From NCBI GenBank assembly GCA_914767715.1, contig OU612067.1, forward strand, positions 11,906,001 through 11,970,000: DNA of 64,000 bases, in the 5' to 3' direction. Made by a program: the position numbers and the translations under genes. Source of the stretch: Membranipora membranacea (taxonomy: Eukaryota; Bryozoa; Gymnolaemata; Cheilostomatida; Membraniporidae). How positions within the stretch are numbered: position 1 is the first letter of the stretch; the number at the start of each line of letters is the position of its first letter. The notes beneath the pieces were generated by a model. That model was not told where the DNA came from and ran no database searches. It worked only from the letters and a program-made list of their open reading frames with translations. Shown here one piece after another: positions 36,188-48,270 of the stretch.

Positions 36188-36831
36188 GTAAGTAATCAAA
36201 ACTGTTTCCTGACTGAAAACAATGTGCATTAACATCATACAGAATGCCCTGAGAAGAAGTCATTGGGAGAACATAGGCTGTAATTTTACGATTATTATTA
36301 TGTTTTAGTTGCATCATTGTTCTTTAAATAATCCTCAATAACGTGTCAACATTTGGAGTACACATGCAATAGCTGTAAGATCTGACTTCACCGCGACCAG
36401 TGGTGGCTGAGATGGAGTGTGTATTTGTTGGTCCTGTTAGTTGCATTATAATTTCCGGAACTTTAACAAAGAAAACATCAATAAAAAAATTGACACTTGA
36501 ACCAAAAGAAGCGTGCCATCCTAAACTTGCCTTTTCAACAAAGTCTCTGTAAAGATGTGTGTTTAAACAATCACAGTTTCATGTGGTATTGGTTTCGGTA
36601 CACGTGGTAAGAGTCTAACTACCTCGGGATACAGAATATCAACCAGGATTACCTTCATGTGCAACTCACACATCAGCCATATTGAAGCCTTCTTATAGAT
36701 ACATTTACATCAAAACAGGAATGGGAAAATGACAAATAGTTATTTGTACATTTACTAATTGAGCCTGAGGACTTCAGTTCAGGCTTATCACTTCCATTTT
36801 TTCATGATTTGGAAATTTGTGTGTGTTACAG

Positions 36832-37386
36832 GCCCTCAAAAGGCCCCTACAATGATGCAGCTTTTCTCATCTAGTCCTCACTGTGTCACTATGACCTGGA
36901 ACCCTCCACTGTATCCCAACGGACTGCTACAATATTATCAGGTACAATTGAATAGTCTATAGTTTGATTTCCTATTTTGCAAATCAAAGTTGTTCCATTT
37001 GAATTGAATTCAGTTTTTAGCGAATTGGGCTCTACTTTGATTCTCATACTACACTTAATATGCTAATATTATTTAATCTAAATTCAAGAATTTATACTCA
37101 CAAGTGTAGGAGTCAAGCCAGCAGATTGTTTTCATCTCAATTTGTTTAATGGTCATTAGTAGATACACATTTTAACAATGTAATATGGGTTGTGATAATG
37201 ATATTCACTTGATATTTTAGTACAAATGTACGGACGATAATGACTGGGCAACAATCAGTGGTAATCGCAGCGGAAACAGATGCGATTACAGCCCCTGTTA
37301 TTCAGTCTCGTGTAGAGTGAGAGCGAGAAACAACCAAGGGTGGAGTGATGAAGCCTCTGTTGGGTCAATAAGAACTTTGTGTGATG
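36832..37386 (+). CDS. FN3-like domain 9, type A (exons 36832-36941, 37221-37386)
   Basis: CVTMTWNPPLYPNGLLQYYQ, then YKCTDDNDWATISGNRSGNR and SVSCRVRARNNQGWSDEA. Phases 1-0-1. Confidence 0.82.
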
Positions 37387-37658
37387 GTCAGTATATGCGA
37401 AATTAAACAGTGTCAGATAAGCCCTTTATCAACAGACCTTGCTTGTTTGAACAATAAATTGTTTGTGGAGTAATGCATCCAGCTTGTCAGAAAATAAATC
37501 AACTTAAAAACAAAATTAATGAGACTGAAATGATAGATCGGGTTAATAAGTGGTATGAAACATTGTTAGAGCCTAAATGTATCAGAAAGCGGCAACTATG
37601 TCAATGTGCATATATAAGTATGTTGCGGTACTAAAAAATGTTAGTGTCTATATTCCAG

Positions 37659-38334
37659 CTCCAACAAAACCACTAGATATTCGAATAATATATATCAATG
37701 AAAGGAATAATGGAGGAAGAAGAAGATTAAGATACAGAATTAGTTGGCAGGTAAAGAAAAACTGTAGAACACACTCTACATATAATTCATATACACCTTG
37801 ATTAGTCATCAAAGTAACTCAATGTTGTCCAGATTTGCTTACTTATGATCCAAAAAATTGTTTTTTGAGGAAGATAGCAAAACACTGTTTTGTTTAACCA
37901 CTAGAATATTATGCATATCGTTTATACATCCGTCTTCTTTTGAGATCTATGTTGACACTATTGTTACTGATGCTTTTAATCAAACTCATTGATTCTACTT
38001 CCCAAAAACCACTGAAATTGAATAGTGGGTTATATTTCATAGATAAATCTGCAAACTCATTCAAATACATGTGGTTGGTCAATATCAAATAAGTATGCTC
38101 CATTCTTTTTTGAAATTTACCAGGATCCCACTGCTCACAACTGCGACAGACTAAGATTCGCAAATACATTTGGAGTATCTTCTTCAAATTTAAATGGTCA
38201 AAACTACACAACAGGGAGGTTTTATTATATATATGCTGACGGTGTGACAGATGTCACTGCAGCTGTTGGGGCTTTCAATAACCATAACATCAGATCACTT
38301 CCAGAGACAAAGATGATCACAACTCAGCCTATGA
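37659..38334 (+). CDS. FN3-like domain 10, type B (exons 37659-37750, 38124-38334)
   Basis: GRRRLRYRISWQ; second half DPTAHNCDRLRFANTFGV, YADGVTDVTAAVGAFNNHN. The second exon lies in the first unit of a tandem duplication and is intact there. Confidence 0.8.
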
Positions 38335-38627
38335 GTAAGTGGCCAAAGGCTAATATTAAACGAATAAACATTTTTCTAAAGTGTATACAACACAAAGTAA
38401 GTAAATATGGATTGAGGCGAATGGATATTTGGCAACATACTTCTTCACTCATACCAATGTAGTTGGTCAGAGTTGATGTTGAACAATTTTATTCCATTAT
38501 TTTCCAGCATTTACCACCAAGGGTAAACTCCCCAAAAGCCTAATATTTACATATCACCTCATTTAACACTTTCAAATGGCAAAGCTCATGACATATACCA
38601 CTCCTGTCAAAAATGTTTGCTTCACAG

Positions 38628-38737
38628 GGCCTCAGACTATTCCTACAGCTTTTGGTGTTGTCTCAAAAAGATATGAATGTGTTACACTGACATTGGGAGA
38701 ACCACAATACCCGAATGGATAGGTATCTCATTACCAG
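38628..38737 (+). pseudogene. duplicated type A first exon with TAG
   Basis: Reads PQTIPTAFGVV and EPQYPNG, then TAG (38720-38722) where the intact copy at 43248 has AAC. TLTW is also changed to TLTL, losing the conserved FN3 Trp. Splice sites remain. Confidence 0.8.
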
Positions 38738-39299
38738 GTTTGTGATCTGTTAATGAAGACTTCTATGCTGATTGATCGTATAGTTTTTTTTTGTAATTGT
38801 AAACCATCATTACATATGGTGAAGCCACAACCATTGAGAGAACAATAATGATCATCAAATCGCCTATAATCCACACCTTGATTAGTCATCAAAGTATCTC
38901 AATGTTGTCCAGATTTGCTTACTCGTGATCCATAAAATTGTTTTATGAGGCAACGAAAGACAGCAAAACACTGTTTTGTTAATCACTAGAATATTATGAC
39001 TACCATACTATACTTCATTCATTGAAGTTTCAGATTGCGTTGTGATCGTTTATACACCCGTCTACTTTGGAAAAGTATGTTGACACTGTTGTTACTGATT
39101 CTTCTAAACAAATTCATTGATTCTACTACCCAGAAACCACTGAAATTAAATAGTGTATTATTATTCATAGATAACTCTGCACACTCATTGAAATACATGT
39201 GATCGGTCAATATCAAATAAATATGCTCCATTATTTTTTGCAACTTACCAGGATCCCAATGCTCACAACTGCGAGAGACTTAGAACCGTAAACACATTT

Positions 39300-42200
39300 C
39301 AACACAGTGTAGTTAAGGTCAGATCTGTGGCATTTTTTGCATCATATATACTTCAATGCAGATTAACCCACCTGCGATAACTTGAGCAGTTGTTGTCCGA
39401 TTTGGATATTTTAAACATAGTTTGGAAGGTTATTCAATGGGTCATTGTACATTTTGTCTTTCAGGAGGGTTTACCAAAGATTTTGGTCACTTTTGGGGGT
39501 AAATGGTTATTTTTAGGGTCTAAAAACATGCCCTTAACCCACCTGATTTAATTTCTTTCCTGTTAAAGTCATTACTATGGATTTTTCTCAGTTGGTGGTC
39601 AACATATAACTCTTCTGTACATTTTTATTCATTGGCCAGTTGAATGTTGGAGAGAGGAGATACAGGCTGCCATTTGTAAGCAAACCCAATTTATCTGATT
39701 AATTTTCTTGGGCAATGGCAGTTTATAGTGAAGCAAGCGGTGCCCATTGTATTATATACCGCTTGCTATAGTTGAAGCGGCGTGTTATTGAAAGCCTTAT
39801 TTCCACATTAAAATTCATGAAAGGGAAATACTGTGGCACCCTGCAATATATTATGAAAGAAACTGAGGCTATCTCTTTGTCTCTAACTACACAAGGTTAT
39901 TGTAACGGCTCATTGATCACTTGTTGATCATGCATTCATCAGTAGAGTGCAGCTAGGAATTGATGCAGGATAGGCTAGTGGTGAAAGACGCTGTAGAATT
40001 TAGGACAGGTCACAGTCAGTGCTGCACAAGAGAAGAATGCAAATGCATATTAATGTCTTCAGTCTGTTGGATACCCCAGGCTGTTTGTTACTACAACCAG
40101 TCATCGCCTGGCTGTCACTCATATATAATAGATTGAATTGACTTTAGCAAACAAACAACTCTTCATTATATTAGCTACACTACTACTGAGTACTACCCTA
40201 CGCTCCAACTCTAGGAACTAGTAAACGGAGAGAACAGAACATCTATCTATTCTATTCTATGTTCTTATCATGTACATGACATCAATTCTTCAACCTAGAA
40301 ACTCATGAGGTCAGCCGTGCAAGGGGTCTATCAATTGCAAGGTTAGTACAACTACAATATGAATATACAAGATTCATTTCTTTTAGTCAAGCTGTTTTCA
40401 GTATGCATGACATTTTTGCTGTCAGTGTCAGGATGCATATTACTGTCAGCATGCATGCTTCTTGGTGGTAATTAGATGTGAAAAGAATACCAAAAGAACG
40501 CAACAGTCAACCCATAGATGGATTAGTTTATTATTTTGCAGTGCATGAATGTAATACCCAAAGAGGCGAACAATTATTAAGGTAGGCTTGTCACAGTTGA
40601 GGCGTAACTGTTACCATAAAGTAGTTGTAAAAGTAAAAGCCTACTAATCAAATGGCAAAGGAATATCAGAAAAAATTGATAATTGTTGTAGTAAGCGTCA
40701 GTACTACAGTTGGATATATATTTTACAATTTGTTTATCTTCTCTAATTCGAGGAGCAGAAATCTTAAAGCCTTCATCTTCTCTCCCTCTAAGCTGGCTCC
40801 CTCGATTGCTATGGATTGTGTTTCTGTCAGCTGTTTGGTAATCAGGGTTGACTCTTTCGCAGTCGATACTGAGAGGAGCTTTTTGAGTATTGGAATACTA
40901 TCTCTTGACCACTGCCTGTAAACCTGCAGATTCAGCTTACTCCTTTGAGCTCTATATCGTGATCTTGCAGCAAAGAGCTGGTCTAGCTTATTGCAACCTT
41001 CTGGCCATACACCTCTTATAATGTCTGCAATGATGAATATCATGACTTAACTTTTCTGGTTTGTGGTTATAAGGCTCATTAATTCACAGCAAATTCATCA
41101 TGATCTCAATCAAGAAACAATAAAGCCTTGTTACAATCGTATGGTCATTGCTGGTGGGGGGGAGGGGGTTCACATTAATCTCTACTCTCTAGTCATCAAA
41201 CAGTGCCAAGTGGCATAGAAGTTACCTTTCATCGATTTGCTCGTTTCAGTGATAGCATTGCTGCAGCCAGCTTCTGTTCCTTTGGCAACCCTCTTCTCTA
41301 AGAAAAAAATATAGTGAGCCTTACATTGTTGTACCATCAGTGACGTTCCATACCAAATAAATCAAAAGTTGATATACTTTATGTAGTGGCTTATCAGGTT
41401 TTTAAAAATGAATTGGAAGCTTTATTGAAAATCTTGAATAACACAAGCAAGCAAGAATGAGGTGTATATTTTGTAGCTAACTTACCCTGTCTTGTAATGA
41501 GTGGTACAGCACATACAAAAGACCCTGAACCTGGAGTCATGCTGCTTTTGACTTTAGACCCACACTTCTTCACTGGCTGTTTATCTCTTACTAAAACAAC
41601 AAACATCTTCACTTTTGAAATCTGTACTTATTTTTGATTTGTTTAATTTAATGATTGAATAATCAATGCTTGACTAATTTTAGCCTCTTTGCATGTAAGT
41701 TGAATGTTGATCGCCACTACTAAATCACGCTCAATCAACAGGCTGAGTCCACAATATATAATTGTTATGTTTCAAATGTAATTAGTAGGCCTACTCCTCC
41801 CGGTAGCCCAGAACTATTCAATACCTTTTCGCGATTCCTTATTGTTTGATGCTGAGATATGTGTGCTTTTATCTTTAGGCTGAGCAGTCTTTCCTGGAAG
41901 ATCTTTTGATGGAGCTGCAACTAAAAGAGAACAGAACAACAGAAAGATGCATTATATTGAAGACTCAAAACTGCGCAGTAAGTTATACCTACATAGATAA
42001 ACTTGAATTTAGCACTGCTGTTCAGTGAAGGGTGGGGGGAGGGAGCAAAAAATTCAAATTAACTCACAAGTCAAGCCAAATATTCCCAGTTTTGCAATTT
42101 GGCAAAACTTTCCAAGGCTTCAATATTTTCCTTATTGCACAAATAAGCTGACTTTCCCCATATGTACCTTGATGTTCCTTTCCTGATGATTGTGTGTCAG

Positions 42201-42805
42201 TAGAGGAATGAGCTGGGCTGATCTCTCCACGCTGAAGCGCGCTACCCAATGAAATATTTGGTGTTTCATGGATGCTGTTCCCATCTCCATCCGCTGAAAA
42301 AAACATAGATCAGTTCTTTAATCAGGCATGTTAACTTTTTGTTAAGTAAGTAGAGCAAGACCTATTGTAACTCAAATGTCCTCATTGTAACCTAGTCACC
42401 AATGATACATACCATTGTTGAGACTTGGTGCTTGGTGCTCAGAGACACTTGACAACAGAGGGATGCCCAGGGATGCCTTCTGTCTCATACAGTCCTTCCA
42501 GCTTTTCTCAAGTTTTCGAGCTATATCTGCATACGATGATGAGCTAAAACAAAATTATGGGCTTGATTTTAGATTGTATTAGTCAACTTGACTATAGCTG
42601 TCGCTTACGTACAGAAATTGCAGTCAAGGCACTGGTAGTGACATTTTCATAAAATTTGTTGTTGATTGATCAATTTTGATCAATTTTTGTGAATCCTTAT
42701 AATTGGTATGGCATCAGAACACAAACGCATCACACATCAGTAGTTAGGGGGTTGTTCAATATAGACATCACTGAGTCTTGGTCTTTGTCAATATACAAAA
42801 GGTAA
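39300..42805. mobile_element. 3.5 kb insertion: dispersed repeat plus antisense gene
   Basis: Defined by the exon it splits. The left ~1 kb (39300-40355) is copy 2 of the dispersed repeat also at 7929. The right part holds a minus-strand, multi-exon gene fragment. No terminal inverted repeats are evident, so class is unknown. Confidence 0.7.
40720..42543 (-). CDS. partial spliced gene inside the insertion, unrecognised
   Basis: Exons in transcript order: 42543-42413, 42293-42168, 41920-41825, 41590-41486, 41297-41226, 41024-40720, with stop at 40720-40722. All borders are GT/AG and all phases fit. The first exon starts in phase 2, so the 5' end is missing and no start codon is seen. The N-terminal part reads SSSYADIARKLEKSWKDCM; the middle is Ser/Thr/Lys-rich and looks disordered; the C-terminal ~100 residues (DIIRGVWPEGCNKLDQLF to LLLELEKINKL) look alpha-helical, perhaps coiled coil. 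No known family recognised. It may be cargo of the mobile element or a host fragment carried by it. Confidence 0.6.
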
Positions 42806-43247
42806 GTGTCTTCTTCAAATTTAAATGGTCAAAGATACACAACAGGGAGGAATTATGATATATTTGCTGACGGTGTAACCGATGTCACTGCAGCTGTTGA
42901 GGCATTCAATAATCATAACAACAAATCCCTTCCGGAAACAAAAGTGATCACAACTCAGCCTATGAGTAAGTTGCCAGAGGCTTATATTGAATGAATAAAA
43001 AATTTTAAGTAACTTTAAGTAATTTGTATGAGTAGATGTTGAAAAGTTTTCTTCCATTATTCTCAAGGATTTACCACCATTCATATTTGCTCACATTCTA
43101 CCAAAAAATTAAATATCATTGTGTCTCCTTACCTGACAGTTAGATGCCTTGCAGGAAGCCGCATATTGATATATTACCTTACTTCACACTGTCAAATGAC
43201 AAAACTCATGACATATACCACTCCTGTCAAAAATTTTTGTTTTACAG

Positions 43248-44185
43248 GGCCTCAGACTATTCCAACAGCCTTCAGTGTTGTCTCTAAAACATATGAGTGT
43301 GTTACATTGACATGGAGAGAACCGCAATACCCCAATGGAAACATTTCTCATTACCAGGTTTGTGTTCTGTTGATGAAGACTTCCATGCGATTCACTTGTG
43401 TTGCGGTAATATTCCTAACAAATATACCGTACTGATTGATTATATATGTTTTGTAATTGTAAACCCTCATCTCATATGGTAAAGCAACAACAAATGAGAG
43501 AGCGATCATCAAATCGTATTAAGGTAAGTGAAGTTGTTTAGCAGACGGAGCTGCTTATAAATCAATTTAGATTCCGTCATAAAACTATGATTTTATTGCA
43601 ACAGCAAAGGCTCAAGATATTTTATTTCGGAAAAATTTCAAGCTCTGTTTTGCAATGCTATACAACCAGAAAATGTGATTAACACCCTGTGGTGAATGCT
43701 CAATAGAATAATAAAAACTTGATTTGGGTCTAAAGATGCATGGATTAAGGACAGCATGACAAACAGCAATCTGCAACCAAAGTTCACGAAAAGATACTAC
43801 CTAGTTCACTGGCAAATATAACTCATGAGTTGCATCTTCTCCCTCAACTTACTGTTTGGGCTTTCAGAGCAGAAGTCAACAACAGACAATCTCAAATCCG
43901 ATCCAAATCAAAATAATTTATTTTAGAAAATTATCAAAGACTCTTTTGACCAAGTAAACAGGGTATTTGAGGAATTTTCCCTTTCATTGCATTCCATTCT
44001 CTATTTTTTCTCCTCATAGTTCAAATGCTCAGGAAACGAGACTTGGACTAATACAAGCAGAACAAGCTTCACCGTAGACCATTGTGTATATGATGCACAC
44101 AAAGAAGTAGAATGTCATATCAAAGCTACAAACCAAATTGGAGACAGCAATGTGGCGAGTCAGGGCACAACAACCCTCTGCTCGT
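43248..44185 (+). CDS. FN3-like domain 11, type A (exons 43248-43357, 44020-44185)
   Basis: The first exon is the intact duplicate: CVTLTWREPQYPNGNISHYQ. The second is FKCSGNETWTNTSRTSFTVD and VECHIKATNQIGDSN. A phase-correct transcript can run from 38334 to 43248 by skipping the two broken duplicates. Confidence 0.8.
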
Positions 44186-44809
44186 GTGAGCTACAATAGT
44201 CAATTATTCACCTTGACTGTCCCACTATTTTGAATAAAACTTATTTTAATCTCGTGGATTAACTTAGGGGCTGTGGTTCAGAAAAGAAAAGCGAGCTCAC
44301 AACTTGAACTTTAAGTGAAGGCACTCATATCGAAAAGTAAAATTTAGTGACTATATCAGGCACTGGTTGTTTTTAGTCAAGAGTTGATCATTCTTCCACC
44401 TGACCTCAACTTGACCAAGAACACATTCAAGCATGTATCATGTATTTACACAACCATTGTTTGAAATGTTATAACCTGGTTACCAGAACCTTTCGCTATT
44501 TAACACCCATACCCAAATCTTTCCACTCAAGAACTTTCTCTGCCAGTTGCAAGTCTGCTCTAATGTGATCACCACTCTGAGTAGTCAATTACAGTTTTCT
44601 AATGGTTAGCATGTTTGTTGTTCACTTCCAGGTGATAAGTGTCACAGATATCAAGGGTTCAATTTCAGCATCCTTTTGTGTCCCTATTTCATGCTCAAAT
44701 ATTTTACCACACAATGGATATGCGTGGGAAGTCACATTAGAGATTACAAAACTATCAAAGAAATAACTTGTATCTATTAATGTATTAATGTATTATATCT
44801 TTTTTTCAG

Positions 44810-45288
44810 ACCCGGTGTTGCCTGAAGATCTTGCAGGCTATCTAAGTCAGGACATAGATAACTCAACAGGTACACAGAGGCGAAGGATCAAGTTGAACTT
44901 GCCAATTCAGGTGAAAGAAACACAAATCAGTTTGATATCGGTTCAATTTTAACTTTATGTCATGACTGTCATCAAAGCCACATGGCTTAAATATATCACA
45001 AAATTTAATAGCATTTGATTAAGTAAACAGATCCTGATATCTTTTGCAGATGTCTTCACATTAAATAAATGTACTTTGTGTTTCTCAAATATCAGGATAT
45101 TAATCCAAAATTTGAGGAGGTCAAAAACAACGGAATATCATTCCTGGTTGTTGGAACAGAGGAGGTACAAAATACCTTCAATATTGCTGATCTGGATGCA
45201 GTAACAAAATATTCAGTACTTATAATGGTGAGGAATGATCAAGGTTGGCAGACAAATACGACTGTTGAATATCAGACCGGAGAGCTAG
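44810..45288 (+). CDS. FN3-like domain 12, type B (exons 44810-44910, 45096-45288)
   Basis: TQRRRIKLNLPIQ takes the place of the GRLRWKYTITWQ strand; second half DINPKFEEVKNNGISFLVVG, AVTKYSVLIMVRNDQGW. Lacks the Cys of other type B domains. Phases 1-0-1. Confidence 0.75.
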
Positions 45289-45791
45289 GTAAGCTGCACA
45301 TCTTCATTGACAGCTTGTGTATTATGCTTTTCCCTCATTTTTCGTGGGAAACTGTTTATGCAGCTATTATTGATATAATTTTGTGATAATTGTCAATGCC
45401 CAGAAGCCTTCTGCATAGTTTTCTAAATTTCAGTGTAATATTTCTCTTGAACCAAAGTAGAAGTGTAAGATCGTCGGTCACTGTTTGATCTTCTGATGGA
45501 TATAAACTGAAATTAGTAATGATATGTGCGACAACAACAAATGCTGTGTTAGCACATTTAAGCATGACCTAGTGGTTTGACTTTCACAGACCCTAACGAT
45601 GTATTTGTAGTATATATTATAATATGTGATAAATCTGCTTCTTTTAGCAGGCTATTCATATAAAGGTTGCGGCTATGATTTTACTCGCAAAAAATTAGTC
45701 AGTTGCCCACAAACAAGAACAGATCAATTTGCTTCTTTTACCTACAGCCAAAAAATGGTAACTTTCTCATTATTTACTCCTCTTTTCACAG

Positions 45792-46287
45792 CTCCTTACT
45801 CAGAACCACTACTACAGCTTGAGATGAACAGCTCCTGCGCAATTTTGAATTTGGAGCCACCTATTGATCCGAATGGCTACATCACCCATTATGAAGTATG
45901 CAATATGTTTTATAAAGCAAGTGAAATGGATAATATTGTACCTATTGTGTACCTATTTCAATGATTAAGAGAAAGCATAAAAGTGAACCCGCAGTTTAAA
46001 AACATATTTACATGTACATGTCGCATAATAAGTGGTATCACAAAATTACCACGAATTTAGGCTCAAAAATCAATCCAACCAAATATATTTTTAGTATGAC
46101 TGCGGATACTTTGATGAAGTGTTGAGTTTGAATCGCATTGTGAATACATCAGATATCAATAGTCGCAGCAACAGGATAGAGGTTTGTGGTTTCCACTCGG
46201 CGTCCCACATTAAATGTATGGTGGGAGCTGTCAATAGCATATGATCAAGCCCATTAGCTACAGGAGAAGGATACACTGTTGTTGAAG
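45792..46287 (+). pseudogene. FN3-like domain 13, type A, with TGA (exons 45792-45895, 46095-46287)
   Basis: SCAILNLEPPIDPNGYITHY; then YDCGYFDEVLSLN and KCMVGAVNSI followed by TGA (46242-46244) where sister domains have Gly (NQIG, NNLG). The frame is open again after the stop, to a good GT donor in phase 1. If the stop is real, translation would end here without a membrane anchor. Confidence 0.75.
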
Positions 46288-46549
46288 GTAATTTTTAAAA
46301 TAATCTTTCTCAGTCAGATTTCTAGATCTGCTAACACAGTTATCAGCATTTCAAAATTGGACTAGAGCTCTGCTTTATAGATGCAGCAGATGTCTGCCAT
46401 GCTAAATCTGGTGTCGAATCCTAATCTAACCAATCATAACATAGCATGATAAAATATTTGTGCATAGCAGGATTTTAAACCAATCATAAACAAAGGTGAT
46501 TGATGTTACCTCCTGCCAGTAAAATTCAAGTTTTTGGGTTGGAATGTTG

Positions 46550-46950
46550 AGTCAGGAGTGGTCTAATGGTTTATGGTACGGACTTTGGATCTTTATGGTC
46601 CAGGTTCAATTCCCGGCGCCAGCAGTCATTTCTGATTTGGTACTGGCCACTGGTACTAAGACCAAAAATACCGGAGGTCCACTGTGTGTTTGCACACCCC
46701 ACACGCAGTAAAAAGAACCCCCTCTGCCTCTTTGATATGATTCTTGAATCATGATATCTTCGGTACCTGTACCCAAGAGAGGAAAATTCTCTCCACTTCA
46801 AAGATGATGAGATGGGTTGGAATGGGTTGCGAGAATTGGCCCTCTTTTTTCGGCTCTCCTCCCACCACCAAAAGCAGTACCTGGTACCAACTAGTGAATA
46901 TTTTCATCTCATCGAAGAAGAAAATATAGCTTTTCTTCTTCATCATTAAA
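46550..46950 (+). mobile_element. tRNA-derived SINE with long body
   Basis: Head with box A (AGTGGTCTAATGG) and box B (GGTTCAATTCC), with T-stem-like pairing. A ~300-base body follows, including CGCAGTAAAAAGAACCC, and then a CTTCTTCATCATT-like end. The length and head-body structure fit a core-type SINE. Confidence 0.72.
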
Positions 46951-46989
46951 CAGCTGATGCTGGCTTGAAAATTTTATATGTTAATGGTG

Positions 46990-47085
46990 TATATCAGAAC
47001 CTGTGATTTGCTTTACTTTGCTTTGCTTTTCTTTGCTTCGCTTCGTTTCGCTTTGCTATGCTTTGCTACGCTTCCTTAATTTATG
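46990..47085. repeat. GCTTT pentanucleotide microsatellite
   Basis: About 15 imperfect units of CTTTG/CTTCG/CTATG over 90 bases. Confidence 0.85.
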
Positions 47086-47099
47086 AGAAGGATGACTAA

Positions 47100-47255
47100 G
47101 ATATTGGTGGGGACCAGGTTTGATACAACAATGGTGTACACAAAGCAACATGTTATAGCTCCTGTGATAATGGACAGTGTAGATACACAATTCATGTAAC
47201 TGCTTGCATCAACGGTGCTCTCTCTTCTCCGGATCACTTGATGAACAAAAGATGA
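47100..47255 (+). pseudogene. possible further FN3 type A second half
   Basis: One frame reads KATCYSSCDNGQCRYTIHVTA then CINGALSSPD, resembling the C..C...Y.V.V.A.N end of the type A domains. A stop lies just before and after, and splice sites are not convincing. A decayed domain 14 is possible. Confidence 0.35.
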
Positions 47256-47464
47256 ATGAATGTAATATTATTGAATTACATTTTATGCCCCAATACACCC
47301 ATTCAAAGATCATACTCCATTATTGGTTGGAATCATCTGTTAAAACAATGTAACCAGCATGCATGACCTGACAGGGGATAACTTCGAAAGAATTGATGGA
47401 ATTGAGTATTTAAAATCAATCATTGCTCTTAATTGACAGTGAACTCTTTTGGAGTGCCAAAGAT

Positions 47465-48270
47465 TCATTTCATCACTGATGGATAAACTACCAGTACCAA
47501 TCGTGTAATCACAGACTCTCTGGATAAATAATTATCTCACACTACCAGCAGCTCCCATCGACTGAATATCGTCACTGCAGTATCAGCATACAGTATATGT
47601 GTCTATATCTCTCCCTCTGTACTCTCTATGATCTGCTTCTATACTGTCTTCTCTGCCAACCGCCATCCGCTGGCCTCCGCTACGACTCCAAGCTGTGCAG
47701 CACTTACTCTGATGTCCGCTTACTACATGCTGTGATTCTGATATGCTGATAGCGGCAAGTATACTATGATAAACTCCGATCGGTAAAGTTTAAGTTAATC
47801 ATCATTGGCAACATTCCGCACACACAGTGCTTATCAGTCCATGCCTGCATTTGGCAGTATTCTGTACCCCCTGTTGTTTGTGGTAATTGTTGTGCATTCT
47901 TTGCTCACTGGCCCGCATGTATCCTCAGGCTATCTATACTGCCTGATTTGGGGTGTTGTGAGTTCTGCATATATTCATTGCCATGCCCCGTTGGCCCTGG
48001 GATTGGTCCGCAGCTATGGCAGATTGGCGGTGTTTCATTGATGACCTAATGCAACAAAATGTAGGTCAATTACAAAATCTGTGTAAAAGCTATAGGCATC
48101 TCAGTTTGGGTGCAAAAGTGATGCTGGCTGGTAGGATTAGTCAGTACATGGTAAAACAATCTCTGTCAAGCCAAATCAGAAAGGATCATGATGATTCAAG
48201 TATGATAGGCAAACTAAGTAACAATTGACTAGGCTTGATGCGAAAAGGTGGAAAATTCTGAAAATTAGCA
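47465..48270 (+). repeat. dispersed repeat with SAP-like ORF, copy 3
   Basis: Matches the reverse complement of 5690-6520. The open frame 47983-48228 gives MPRWPWDWSAAMADWRCFID and the SAP-like VGQLQNLCKSYRHLSLGAKV/MLAGRISQYM, nearly identical to copy 1 and ending at TGA. A hydrophobic frame (47805-48041) overlaps it upstream. Confidence 0.68.

Larger units (their letters stand above)
39252..42965 (+). pseudogene. duplicated type B second exon split by a 3.5 kb insertion
   Basis: The left piece 39252-39299 (DPNAHNCERL...) and the right piece from about 42806 to 42965 (SSSNLNGQRYTTGRNYDIFA, ending before GTAAGT) together match exon 38124-38334. Between them lies the insertion. No clear target duplication was found at the junctions. 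Confidence 0.8.
37792..43521 (+). repeat. tandem duplication of a 1.1 kb two-exon segment, second unit split by insertion
   Basis: Unit 1 is 37792-38871; unit 2 is 38872-43521 less the insertion at about 39300-42805. Both start with ACACCTTGATTAGTCATC and share intron sequence, a type B second exon and a type A first exon. Unit 1: exons 38124-38334 (open) and 38628-38737 (TAG). Unit 2: exons 39252-42965 (split) and 43248-43357 (open). Confidence 0.85.
24391..46287 (+). pseudogene. F-lectin plus 13 fibronectin III domain receptor-like gene, with disabling lesions
   Basis: About 28 exons: an F-lectin-like module (two exons) and 13 FN3-like domains (two exons each). All domains start in phase 1, are split by a phase 0 intron and end in phase 1; every listed exon length obeys this, except E14, which is one base too long. 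Domains alternate between type A (ends in IRAxN and T-x-C, Cys-rich second half) and type B (first half GRLRWKYTITWQ, second half with TDG). Lesions: TGA at 25567-25569, an extra A in the run 33071-33074, TAG at 38720-38722, an exon split by an insertion at about 39300-42805, and TGA at 46242-46244. Signal peptide, membrane anchor and cytoplasmic exons are not seen; the 3' end may have been lost to the retrotransposon nest. The protein would be an extracellular adhesion or recognition molecule. Whether it is dead, or the lesions are assembly errors, is open. Confidence 0.75.
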
